From: Bemisia tabaci
Lineage: Eukaryota > Arthropoda > Insecta > Hemiptera > Aleyrodidae
DNA: 64,000 nucleotides
Direction: 5' to 3'
NCBI RefSeq assembly: GCF_918797505.1
Contig: NC_092800.1
Location: forward strand, 6,634,001 to 6,698,000
Both the position numbers and the translations under genes were made by a program. Shown here piece by piece: positions 21,638-34,700 of this stretch (its first letter is position 1; every line of letters starts with the position of its first letter). The notes under the pieces are model-generated. The model saw only the letters and a list, made by a program, of their open reading frames with translations, was not told the origin of the DNA and made no database searches.

Positions 21638-24600
21638 CTGAAAAATGAACACAGATTTAGCATTAGGGCTTGATTTAAATTACAAATGACAAAATGCACC
21701 AATTCATATAATATTGATGGTGTGAAACAACAAATCTCAATTGAAATGTTTCAAAATGTTCGCTCCTATTTTATTTTTTCAAAGAGAGACGAGTCAACTT
21801 CATAGCTTCAAACTCGTACCTTTTCTGCTAACAGAGAGAAAAATCACAGAAATGTTCAAATTATTACGTAGACTAGTTTTCCAAGAAAGGAATAAAGTAT
21901 GACGGGAAGTCAAAGGTACATGCAACAACAAATAATTTGTTGTTGCAAACAAAGGTGCATGATTTCACACTGTGGCCGTTAATACAGTCCAAAAAAACTG
22001 TGATGACTTAAACTTAAATAACTTTTCAAAAAAAATATTTGGAACATAAGCTCTAAAAAAAAGTGATCGACATTCATAATTACAGTAAAAGCTTGTTGTG
22101 TCGAAAAATTTGTTTTCAAAGACTCTCAGTCTTAAAACTATATTTACCTATGACCTATGATTGTGGGACGAGAAAAATCCTAGATACTACATCTCAAGAG
22201 TAAAACAAAATCTGTGCTAGTTTTAAGCTAATTGTAATATGCAGATGAAAAGAAATGTTTTGTAAAAAACCGATAAAGTAAGTAGATTGTACTATGGCTT
22301 TTTGGCAGATAATCATTATTTCAATAAAAAAAAACTTTACTGAATATTCTTCTGGTATAACAGGTCCAATAATACCTTCAGGTCCTGTTTTAAAATATTA
22401 GCCTCGTAAAAATTGGAGCTTTTTTCTTCAACATAAGCAGCTTCTCTTCTGTGAAAATCAGTGTAAATTAACCTGAACCCTGTTTTATCACATTGTTCAT
22501 TTTGAAAATGTCAAGAGACCAACGAAACATTTGATTTCAGTAACTTTTGGTCTCAATAAAAGCTTGATTTGGCACTAATTGACTGTGTTTTTTAAATGGA
22601 GTTATCTTACATCAGAAGAAGGGTTTCGTTTTACACTTTCTGAATTTCCTGGTGTTCATAGATGACGTCACATCACTGAAAGATTCTTGAAAATATCTTG
22701 AAGGGGAATCTTATTGTTCAAAACCAAACACTGGAATTTCTAGGAGACATTTATACCTCCATAATCTGCTCATCACTTTCACAGCTTGTTTAGGCACGTT
22801 ATTTTCCTTGCGTATTTTCTCTTTTTCCATTTTAATTTTTTTTTTAAAAAAAAAACTAGTAAAAAACTTAAAGAAGCAATTTTATCACTAATTTTTATAT
22901 AATATGACTGAAAAATAAATTTCACATTACTTTTCTGCTCACTTTTAAATATTGCTTGAATCTTGTAACACACCTTAAAATTAACATTGAATTCTAGTGA
23001 ATTTTTAGACTAATCAGTGTACTCAACTTCAAATAAAACTTTACAAGATAGTTTTTTGTAATCTTCTCGTAAATCGACAAAAATTAAGTACTAAATTAAA
23101 AATGTTGAAAAATGTGCATAAAATCCAAGGCTTTTTTTAAATAAAATTCATAAAAATAGGTTCTTTTCGTCTATGAAGACTTTTACTTGCTTTACAAAAC
23201 ATCAAAGATTGACATTTTCGTCAGGGTTGAATTTTCCCATCAGTTGCTCAGGTTTTTTTTTTTTTTTTTATTTTTTTTTTTTTTAAATTTTGATTTTGAA
23301 CAGGCATTGTTTCTAGGGCAGTACTACAATTGAAGTAAAAATTCTTACCATCATGAAAGGCATACGCTCCATCAATATGTTCTACGTCTGCGTAAGTTTC
23401 CCCCAAGAGACGGTGCAAAAGAATAGAGAATGTATTCCCTGAAGACATCAAAGTTTCATGTGAGTGAAACCTGGAAAAATAAATCGCATCAACTGATTAT
23501 CAAGGATTTCTAGAGGAGAACTAAATGAATAAACTATGAGTAATATTGCTGCGCAAATGATGAGGAGTACAAAAAAAGGCCTAGAAATAAAAGCCAAAGC
23601 AGGAAAATTTCTTCATTTCACATGAGGCTGAAAAAAATGAATTTACATGGATAGATAGCTTGTTGTACTTGAAAAAATTGTTTAAAAAATGAAATTATAA
23701 ATGCAAAAGCATGCATTTATGATTTGCCCTCAATGACTCGGAGTAAGAGTGATGCAATGTGAACATAGTATTTTTCGAAAAGTATGAGCACCAAAACTTC
23801 ACAAGCTTTCGTTCCTAAAATCTGTCATGAATTCCAGATCTCATGATTGTTTGGCATTTAAGCTCTTCGAAAAGTAAAAAACTCATTTCAGAATACCATC
23901 TTTGGAGGAGGATCCAAAAAGACATACTTTCTGAAAATATTAAAAAATTAATAATGAACATCAGATTCTGTAGGTACTGAAAAAATACAAAATTTCTGTT
24001 CATATTTTCATAGAAAATAATTTTTTTTTGCTGTCTCAAAAGTCTTGTCCCAACCCTTGTCCACACAAACAAGTGTGGTCAGCAAATAGTGGATCGTGCA
24101 AGCTTAAAAATCATTCTTTTAGCTTTTCTTACCTTGTTAGGCTGATTTTGAGCTCTTCTCTCTACATACCTATGGCAGTTTAAGATAATTTTTTTGGGTG
24201 CTGAGAAAAATTTTGACTGAAAATGTTATCAGTTTTCCTGTAACGATAAGCTAATAGGAATTCTCCTTGTAATCAGAGGTCTCTTGCCTCGTGAGACTGC
24301 TGCACCTAGGAGGGATCTAGAAAGGGGGCTGCCTCCTGGAAAATGTAGGAATTGTTCAACTCCGAAAAGCTGTTTTGGGACACATTTTGTCGGTGGAAAC
24401 ACTTCAAGGAAAATCATTTTTTTAAAAAGACTGTGCTTTTCACAAGTGGCTCAACCATCCTCATAAAAAAATACTGAGAATCGCACATGATTTTTATATT
24501 TTCTTAGAATTATTTCACAATTTCGATTCTTCATTTTTTATACTTTACTTAAACAGCTGTGTACGACAAAAATACAAATTACATCATTGCGAATAAAATT

Positions 24601-27600
24601 GGTCCTCACCCTGCAGCGCTTTGCACTACCTATCTACTTCTTTTATTGAGCAATTATAATAAGCCATGCTTTCCTGATGGCTGCCACTTTAAATTTTACT
24701 ATATTTTTTAAATTCATTTCCAGAGTAGAAATTTTAAAGTTTTTATTTTTTGTCTCTTGGTTCGAATTTTCTTTGGCAGAATTCCCTCCTTTTCAAAAAA
24801 TAAAAAAAAAAAATAGAAAATATGTACTTATTATTTTGTTCCTACATTTGTCTTACAGGTTAGAGAGAGCCATTGAGTATACCTCCTCTCATGGATACGT
24901 AGTGTCATGCTTTGTGCCACCACTTCTTTTCCTCTATGTTTAACATAGATAAAAATATGTTCTTGGTATGTAAGTTAGACTGTTCTAGAGTTCTTGAAGA
25001 AAAAAGGTCTCTTGAGTTTCCTTGTAAAGTGCTTTGTTTACGAGATAGAGACTGAAAAGGCATACATTTTTGTCCCGTTGATTCATAGCAAGAGCTCCTA
25101 CTTCAACGAACGCTGCACTAGATTTTTTGCCATGGCCCTACAAACACTAGACATGGTGCGCAACTCAATGAAGGCCTTCTCATTGGTTATTTTCTAAAAT
25201 AAGATTTCAATTCAGCAAAAAGTTGTAAAGGAAGGGAGCTATGTTCACCTCCTGACCCTGAAACATCACCATTTTTCTCGTTGATTTTTTTTACTTTTTT
25301 TCTCCTTCAATTTGTAGTCAAATAATGTAAATCTCCTTCCTTAACAAGTTGGATGAAGCCTGCCTCTCTGGTAAAATTGTCACTGCTTGTAGAAGATAGT
25401 AATTTTCAAGAGTGGATAACCTTGAAAAGTTTGACAGATAGGAGGTGATAGTATCTTCCGAACTAAAAGATTGGTGCCCGAAATGATGGTGCAGGATAAC
25501 TTACTTGCCACTAGCATCACGGGCATGTTTTGTCTGAGGGCTACAAATCCGCTTCATTGGTTTATTTCCTCCTATCGGTCCGTCATACAGCTCCAAATAC
25601 GACTGACAAGCAGGTGCTCTGAGAAACAGAGAAAAACATATAAGTATAAAAAACCAAGAGACAACAGTTTCTACCTGGAGAGACTGTTGCTTCAAATTAG
25701 AAAATTATTATTCTATACAAAGTGGGGAACTTTTTTGCGGATTTTTCAATTGAAATAGATGCAGAATTTATAGAAGTGAAAAAAAAATGAAAAACAAATT
25801 GGGATCAAAATTTTGTGAAATACTAACAAAAGTTTTCGTGTTACTGTGAAACATGAAATAAAATGCAATTAAGTTAAAATGCAAAATTAAAACTGTACGT
25901 AAAATTTTTGTTAACATTTATTGGAATTTAATCATGAGAAACTTGTGACAGTAGAGGGTAGCATTTGTTTCTTTGAAAAAAGGAGGATATCGATGGCTAC
26001 AGTTGAAATGTGCAAGCCTTCATTTGCACCGTTGTAAATTTCTGTTCAAATTTTACCTTTTTAAAGGAGAGCTATATGAACTTTTTCCTTGAAATTTTCT
26101 AAGAATTTTTTCCATGTGTGGAAGGTGAAAAAATGAATCTTAGGTTGGTATATTGTTTTGTTTTTTTAATACCTACAGTATTATCTCAGTGTAACCTTTT
26201 TGAAGAGAAATTAAAAGAAAAATATTATTTTGAAAAGTCCTGTATTGAGGAATGACTGACCAGGACTTGAAAAAACAGAGAAACATCATATGTAACGAGA
26301 TACAGCTCTATTAAAAAAAAAAAAAAAACAGAACAAAAATGACTTAGGACTGTTGAAACACCCCAATAGATTTGTGCCTTTCAACCTTACCCACTGATAT
26401 CCTAGCTGTAAATTTTAACATGAATTGATTTCCAGAAATTTGCACGCCTGAAATTTACTAGTCATTCATTAAGACTTTTAAGTGATTTTTAAGTGCTTCC
26501 ACTGGTAGGAATGTCCTCATATGGTTAATTTAAAGTAAATTTAAGATTGTAGTCCTCATGTCATATGCCACTTCTTATTTATGCAGTATTTTGCCAAATT
26601 TCAGTTTTAAGGCACAGTATAAGTACCTACTACACAATCTAAGTACAGAAGGATTTGGTTGCCACGCCAATTTCACAAGGTTAAATCTTAAAGAAACCAC
26701 ATTACCAAAGATGCAGCTAGTTTTTAGTCTTCCTATTTTTCAAAAGAGAAATTCTTCTTTGTGAACCCTTTTTTGCTCAAAATGTTCAAAGTGATGAATT
26801 TTCCCATCTTAATCTTTTTGCTCTTTATTTTTTTATTGCTATGATTTTACGAGAAATAGGTGATTTTTGACGCAATTTAAACTTTTCATTACGTAGTCCT
26901 CTTTTTGTGATTTTCCCATTTTAACAAGCAACCATTTACAGCCGGCCGGTCGTACGGTCAAGACGTTTTTGCACTTTGATTAGGGACAGCAGTTAAAAGA
27001 TTATCTTGCTCACAACTAAGCAATAACAGAAGGTGGGAGTGAAGCATATAGCTAATAGGCATTGAGGCTTCACCAAAAATAAATCATTTTTGAGAGCTAC
27101 AGTTGTAGCGTAGGTGCAATGCCTATGAGCTGTATTACCTGAAATTGATCTTGGAGTTTCCATAAGTTTTTTGATTATTCTCTGCGTTAATGCTGTGATT
27201 TTTCTTTGATTCATCGTACTGTACCTAACTCACAGTTTGAATAGAGATAACTTTGGCTCTGTCAAACTTTTTACAAGATCATTTAGAGTTTTTATAATTC
27301 TTTTAATTTCCGATTCTTTGACCTTTTTTGCTTTAACCTGACTTCAAAATATAAATATTCTCAGACTCTCTCAGGTCTTCGTTCAAAACCTCCACTTGGA
27401 CTTTTTTTCTTTAGATTGCACTGACTTCTGAATGGAAGATATCTCAACTTCTGGAGAGTTAAATTGAGGAAAAAGGCACTTTGAAGTTGTTTGTGCTCTC
27501 TCCGATGGCACCAGCTAAAATTCCTAAAAAAACCTGCAAAATTCCCTGATTTTTAATGTGACGTCTCTATCTTTCCAGCTTGCACACACCTGGGACAAAC

Positions 27601-30600
27601 TTTTTTTCAAGGTAAATTAGGATTCATTTTAGTTCTATCCATATCCAATCCACTCGAGCCAAAAGTGGATAAAGCGTTTCTATTCCAGAATTACTGGCAC
27701 AAAGCAATTACCAGGCACAGGGCATTACAAAGAGAACTTACTTTAATTTGTAATTAAATACTGAAAGATGGACGATATCGTTGGGATTGCCCACAAAAAC
27801 GATGGAGCAATTACGATGGTGTTCCAGAGGGCGGGAGTTAAAGTGACCTGTTCTCGAGTCATTAGCAAGAATTTGGATCCCACATCCATTGTGTGAATTA
27901 TTACCGTAACTTTCCACTGAAAAAAAAACACATAATATGGTAAATAGTATACTTCCAAAAAAATAGAAAAAGCAACACTTTCATGAGTTCTTGATTTCAA
28001 AGATACAAGAATTTTTAGGTATGGAGGCATGAACTTCTCCGACAATTAGAATGTTCTCCATCTGATGACTGACTGCACTGTAAGCTTGTTTCGAGAAAAA
28101 TACTTCCGATCTATGGAAAAACGCTGTATGCGCCCTCAGACGTTGCCATACATCTTCAAATAAAATTCGAATTAACATGGAAAATTGTATTTTCCTTCAA
28201 ATTTTCTGGATGACTTTGTTCTCCATTTAATATAAAATATCTGAAACTTTAAAAAAAAAAATTATGCATAACTTTCCACAGAAATAAATATTTTGTTGAG
28301 GGAAATTTGGCGACATTTGAATGCTCATACAGAACTCTTCCAAGGCAGGACTCTAGAATAGAGACTAGAGACTCACAGTGATAAAGAAATATGATCCAGT
28401 GAGAACAAATTTAAGTAAAAAACTCATTCATTTTTCTCCCCCTGTTCTTCCTTTTTTTCTTACTTGAAAGTGCTTTTGAGAAGGAATATATTTTTGGGCA
28501 ACCAGATATTCAAATCGACTAAATTGCATAGGTAGGTAACGCTTAATAAATGGATCCATCTCAGCTTGTGATACAGGAAATTTTTGGACACTTAATTTTT
28601 TCCGGAAAAATTAGGAACCCAATATTTCCTCTTGGAATTTCCACCACTTTACGAAGAACATTTAGGAAAATTTTTAGACAAAAATGTTGGTGTTTTCTAT
28701 TAGAGTAGGTGTCTGGGTTGACGGACATGATGCCTCAGGTGATAATTAGATGAGAGTTGGGTCGAGAATTTTGGATGTGGCAATCATTGCTACCAACATG
28801 AAAACCTTCGGTTGTAGGTGCACTGTCACCCCAAAAGAGTATTGTTTTGTTGTGATGAGGGTTGGCAGTAAGCCAAAATCAAACTTAATCCTCTCACTGA
28901 AATTATCCAATGGTGATCCATCAGCTGACTGACTTTTAAATGTTCTTCAAAGTCCATAATTTCCCAGGATTGAATCTAGTTCAGGAACCCAGTGCTGGCA
29001 GCAAACTTGCTCAACCATGACCTGCACCATCAAGGCTGAAATTTTCCCTCAGAAATATAAAATGTATACCTACCTACGTTTTGAAACACCTTATTTGGTT
29101 TGTGTCATTAGAATTTCACTATCAACTTGTTGAAGCGGGTGCAACTGGATGGCCAAAGTGCAAAACCATGCATTTCCATTACAATGCTTCAATAAGTCCA
29201 CTCCTAATTTATTTCTTTGAAGAGAAACAGGCCAACTGTATAGCTTGAGATTCATGGGTGTTTCACGATAACTGGAATAGTTTTGTCGCCGTAACAGACA
29301 CCGCATTATTCGGTAATATTTTTAATAGAAAAGATAATCACTCGAATTTTTTTGCATTAGTCTTCAAAAGGTTACGTATTATAACGTTTTCTAATATTTA
29401 TTGCTCTACTTCTCAATTAACATTATGTAAATTCCGAAAATGTGCTGTCTGTTAGGCGGTAAAAAAGTCAGCGTAACAGACAGCACATTTTCGGCCATTT
29501 ATATATTAAAATTGAAAAGTAAAGCAATAAATCTTTGAAAAGCGTTATCACACGTAACCCTGTGTAGATTAATGCAAAAAAATTCAAGTGATTATATCAT
29601 TCCTACTAAAAATATGACCAAAAAATGTGTTGTCTGTTATGGCGACAAAACTATTCCAGTTATCGTGAAACCACCCTCATACAGAATATTCTTTGAGCAG
29701 GAGGAAAAATCAAGAAAGTTTTCAAGAAATTAAGGGGACAACTTTTCAAAAGAAAAAATTGAGTGTAACAGGAGGTCTTCGATGCCGAAGACATGGTTTT
29801 GAAGTTTGACCATCAAATTGTTCAAAGAGATAGGCAAAAGCTTCACAGAGAAGGCTGATGCAGCATACTTGGAGTTCAGCATATTTTCATAGCATTAGTA
29901 TCCCTCTAAATCCGCATGGTTCATTAAAATTCTTTGCAACACTACTGGTGAACAAATATTGACAGTGAAACTACCAGACCACGTATCTCATTTGCAGTGC
30001 TTAAAAATCGCTGCTCCCATTTTATTTTTGTGATGAGGAACAAACCAATATCATTCCTTGACGTTTTCACAGATTTTTTTCATACAGAGAAGAAAAATCA
30101 CGGAAGTATTAAAGAATTGACGTTGAGTAGTTTTTCATCTAAAAAATAAAGTATGACACAAAGACTGCAACATCGCAAACCAAGGTAAGTGGTCTGGTAC
30201 TTTCACCATCGATATATGATAATGGTTATATTGGCAGAGTACATAAAATTTGACAGGTGTGTGTTTGATGGATGCCACAATTACGTGAAATTAAAGTGAA
30301 TGGGGATTCTTACTCCTGGCAGTGTATGGCAGCTCTGTCGTTAATGCTGGAGTGGTTTCAGTCGTCATCACTGTAGGTATCATTTTCTTGATGAAGGAAA
30401 CAGAAGCAAGAAATCCTCGGTAGTCGTAAGGCGGTATTGAGGGACCTCCCCTAAAATGAGAAAAGAAGGTTACTTGGAAATTTACGACTTGATACAAGTA
30501 GTAGTGCACAGAGAAGGTGGGACTAGGATAGAATGATTCAGTGGCTATGTCATTCTACATATTCCATTGCTGATTGAAGGCCCTGATTAAACCAATACAT

Positions 30601-31667
30601 AACTTCACTGTATTAAAGGCAAGGGGGTGAAGGCATCTGAGTGTTTTTGCAATCAAAGTTACTTGTCTTCGATAAGTCATTAACATCTTAGTGATTTAAT
30701 ATTGAGGATTGCGTAATGAAACAACTAAGTAAATGCTCAACACAAAACTCCGACTTGAGGCTATGCTTTATTGTGTTGATAGGGGCCATTTAACAATGAG
30801 ATAAGATATTCTGAATTCCGCAAGAATGATGCAGCCACTACTTAAATGAGTCTATGAGAAGATTGAATGTTAGCGAAAAAAATTAGAGGAGGGCCAAGCA
30901 GTGTCATTAGGCACAAAAAAACACTGGAACAGACTGGTTACTACTGGCTGAGGCAACATACTATTCATTTAAAAAAATTTAGGGATTGATCATGGATTGA
31001 AATGAATTGATTGACACAGTCATCTGGTACCTGAATGGAGCACATAATTCTTGAAACTAATCATGGTTCTTAGTGCTAGTCAGGTTTGTTTTCCTGTCTG
31101 ATAAACTTTGTGAAAAGGAGAAAATTTCTGGTCTTCATTATCATGTCTCGGCACAATATCATGATCTTCATGTTCAAAGGCGGTCTATGAGAAAAACCTT
31201 TGCAAAGAGATGACATTTACGCTACGCCACTATACTTGGTATGCATGGTGAAATAATAATGTCTCGAGGCGTGCTGTCAACTAACAAACAATTTTTGTCA
31301 CTATAAACTTCACGATTTATTATTACTAATTGTAAAATTATTGAGTAACCGGGAAAAGTTGTGTTATCACTAGGTTCTGTTATCATTTATCAAGCATGAA
31401 GCGAGTTTACAAAAACCTAAACAAAACAAGTCGAACAAGTGCGCATGCGCCGGCATGCGCTAGTAACGCGACGCAAGAATGCAGCTTTGTGATTGGTCAA
31501 AACAGCGGTCATACATTCAGTGGCGCGTGATTTGAATACGCTCGTGTTGGGTGAGATCCTTGATCTAATTATTCAATAAATTGTCATCTGTGCTGTCAAA
31601 ACGCGCCATTTGAGGCGGAGGAAGGGGCGCAGGCCCGGCCTTTGTTCCGCCTCTTTAATTAATTTTC

Positions 31668-31730
<63 letters not shown>

Positions 31731-34700
31731 TCCAGGGGATTTTCTGGTACCTATAATATGCTCAGAATCTTCAGAATATGACATGCACACAAAGTGTATT
31801 CCTTAACATGCAGTCACTTAATATATTTCACATCGTATACCTAGTAGTTAAAACACAAAGAGCGACGAATGAACTTACTTGAACTCAAATAAAAGATGAG
31901 GCCCTGAGAAAACGAGCTCTTCTTCTTTATCAGAGCAGATGGTCATCAGAAGGTGGCTACTGTTGTTTGGGCCCTGGTAAATATTGATGTGGTGACTGCT
32001 ACAGTGACTGGAAGAAAATAAACAAATCAATAAATATTGAAATGAATGGAAAGTCATATCACGGGCCTACTGTGTCGTGCTAAGGAAGAACGCCGTATGA
32101 ACCTTCAGGCGTTGCCAAAATTCCTTTGATACAACACGAATTTCCTGATGAACTTGTGAAAATTTTCCTTCCAATTTTTCAGATAATTTTGCGCGCGATT
32201 TCAACTCAAGTTCCTGAAAATTTCATGGAAAAATATTCATAACGTTCCGCAAAAATAAACGTTTTATCGAAGGAAATGTGGTAATTCTCGAATGTTCATA
32301 CGGCGTTCCTCTTTAGCAAGGCAGTATAGTTCAAATGAGGGAAGGATCAGGAAAAACGTACCATGGCGGATTTTTAGCGCTAAATCCGTCATTTCTTATG
32401 CAAGAGAGGATTTTCCAGGTTTCAGTTCTCACAGAAAAACGAAATTTCTAGGGGTTTGTGAATTCTAGGAATCACCGGATGTCATGTTGGGTTCAACAGC
32501 CAAAATTGCCCGAGAATTCACCCATGGCATTCCTGAGAAATTTTTTCGCATTTTCAGATATTGCCCAATGCCCTTTGCACACGTCGCAAGTGTTTTGCTG
32601 AAAGTGGGGTCATCGATGAGCGATGCACTGATGACCCCCACTTTCAACTTAAAACTTGCAATGTGTGCAAAGGGCATAAGAAAGTTTCTGTCGTCGAATG
32701 AAAAATTCTGCCAATTTAACCAATGGAAAATCTCAATTGCATAACGAAATTTTCGTGAGAAACGTAACTGATAGGAGAGAAGGAATAATTCTCTTTTCCT
32801 TACTCCTCCCTCATCTCCTTTTCTTGCTACTTTTCTTGCTGTTTTCCTACCTCTTTTTCTTTCTCGTAAGAACATAACTTCATTTCAATGCTGCGAACTC
32901 TCCTCTCGCAAGTTTCACATAAACAAGGAAAATCTTGGGCATATCAAACTGAAAATTTTACTGATTTTTCCTCAGGTCTCATGCAATGATTAGAAAAATT
33001 TTGGATTAAAATTGCACAGGTGCATTTTTGCAATAAAATCAATTATTGTTCGAGTCAATCTGCACTGAAAAAAAATTCTCGGCGTTTTTACCAAGGTCCG
33101 TTGGTACTTTTACCATCTCACTTTTTTACCAATTATTGGTGATTTTACCAAGACAGACTGGTAAGCTTACCTAAAAATCGGTAATTCCCGGTAACTTTGC
33201 CATTTTATCTCGGTAATTCTACCACAGCCGATAAAAGATGTTGGCGTTTTTACCAGGGTCCAGTAAAATTACCGAGGAAGTCAATAATTTTACCGAGATT
33301 TCTCGGTAAAATTACCAATTCCATAAATGGTAATTTTACCAAGAAAAAACTGGGATCAAATTGAACCCTGAATTCTTGGTAATTTTACCCTTTTCTAAGT
33401 AAATACATCGAGATTTTTTTTTCAGTGTGGCAATCTTAGAATGGACTCACGCTCCTTCGCCTTCGAGACGACTTTCCGAGATATGACGGCATAATAGAGC
33501 GTGGTAAGATGGACGGGAGCGCCGTAAAAGAACTGGAAAGCTGCATGAATAAAATAAATGCTCGATGGAAGGGGGGGGGGGGGGGTTAAATGCAAGCGTT
33601 TTTATTGCCCCCGATGAAAGCGGAAAATGAGGTATGAAATAATCGGGGTTGTGGAAGCGGGGGGGGGGGGGGGGGGGCGGCTCATGTAACAGAGCATCAC
33701 GGCGAGGTGGAACTACAAAAATGATTCCACCATACTGCCGTGCTAAGGAAAAACGCTGTATGAGCCATCAGGGGTTGCCAAACTGCCTTCTACAAGTCAC
33801 GAATTTTCAGGAACATTCACTGAAAAAAAATTCTCGGCGTTGTTACTAAGTTCCGTTGGTACCTTTACCATCTCACTTTTTTTTACCAATTATTGGTAAT
33901 TTTACGGCAGACCGGTAAGCTTACCTAAAAACTGGTATTTTTACTGTTTTTTTTTTTTTCAGGTAAGAACACGACTTTTATTGGTAATCAATTCCCGGTA
34001 ACTTTGCCATTTTATCTCGGTAATTCTACCACAGTCGATAAAAAAATATTGGCGTTTTTACCAAGGTCCAGTAAAATTACTGAGAAAGTTCAATAATTTT
34101 ACCGAGATTTCTCGGTAAGATTACCAATTCCATAAATGGTTATTTTACCAAGAAAAAACTGGGATCAAATAGAACCCTGAATTCTTGGTAATTGTACCCT
34201 TTTCTTAGTAAATACACCGAGATTTTATTTTCAGTGTTCGTGAAGAAGTCTCCTCCGATTTTTCACGGGATTTTGTTCGTAGTTCGATCTAAAACGTCTG
34301 TAGGATTCAAGGTAAAATATTCATGCCTCTCCTCATAAATGTATATTTTTGAGAGGAAATTTGGCAACACCCGAATGTTCTTACGGCGCTTTTACTTGGC
34401 ACGGCAGTATGGGTTTATAAGCCACCGAGTTCGCAGTTCGAATACGCCACGCCGTGTAAAAGGCAATGATTTCGAACGTTACTCGGTAATGACTTCTCCT
34501 CTCGACCGTGAGGCAACAAGCGTCGTTTCGCGTAAGTGCAAGTTTACAAGCCAGCGTCGCGCGCTTTTCCAATCGATTGATTCCGATCTGCACGAAGCAC
34601 GCACAAGCACACTGCCGTGCTAAGGAAAAACGCCGTATGAGCCTTCAGGCGTTGCCAAATTTCCTTTGGTAAAACGCGAATTTCCTGGTAAACTCATGAA

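Noticed and set aside
25501..28045. Separate small minus-strand genes at 25501-25695 and 27743-28045
   Set aside because: Their coding-like parts are exons of the CUB gene; at 27742-27916 a different frame is the real one, shown by phase and CUB motifs.
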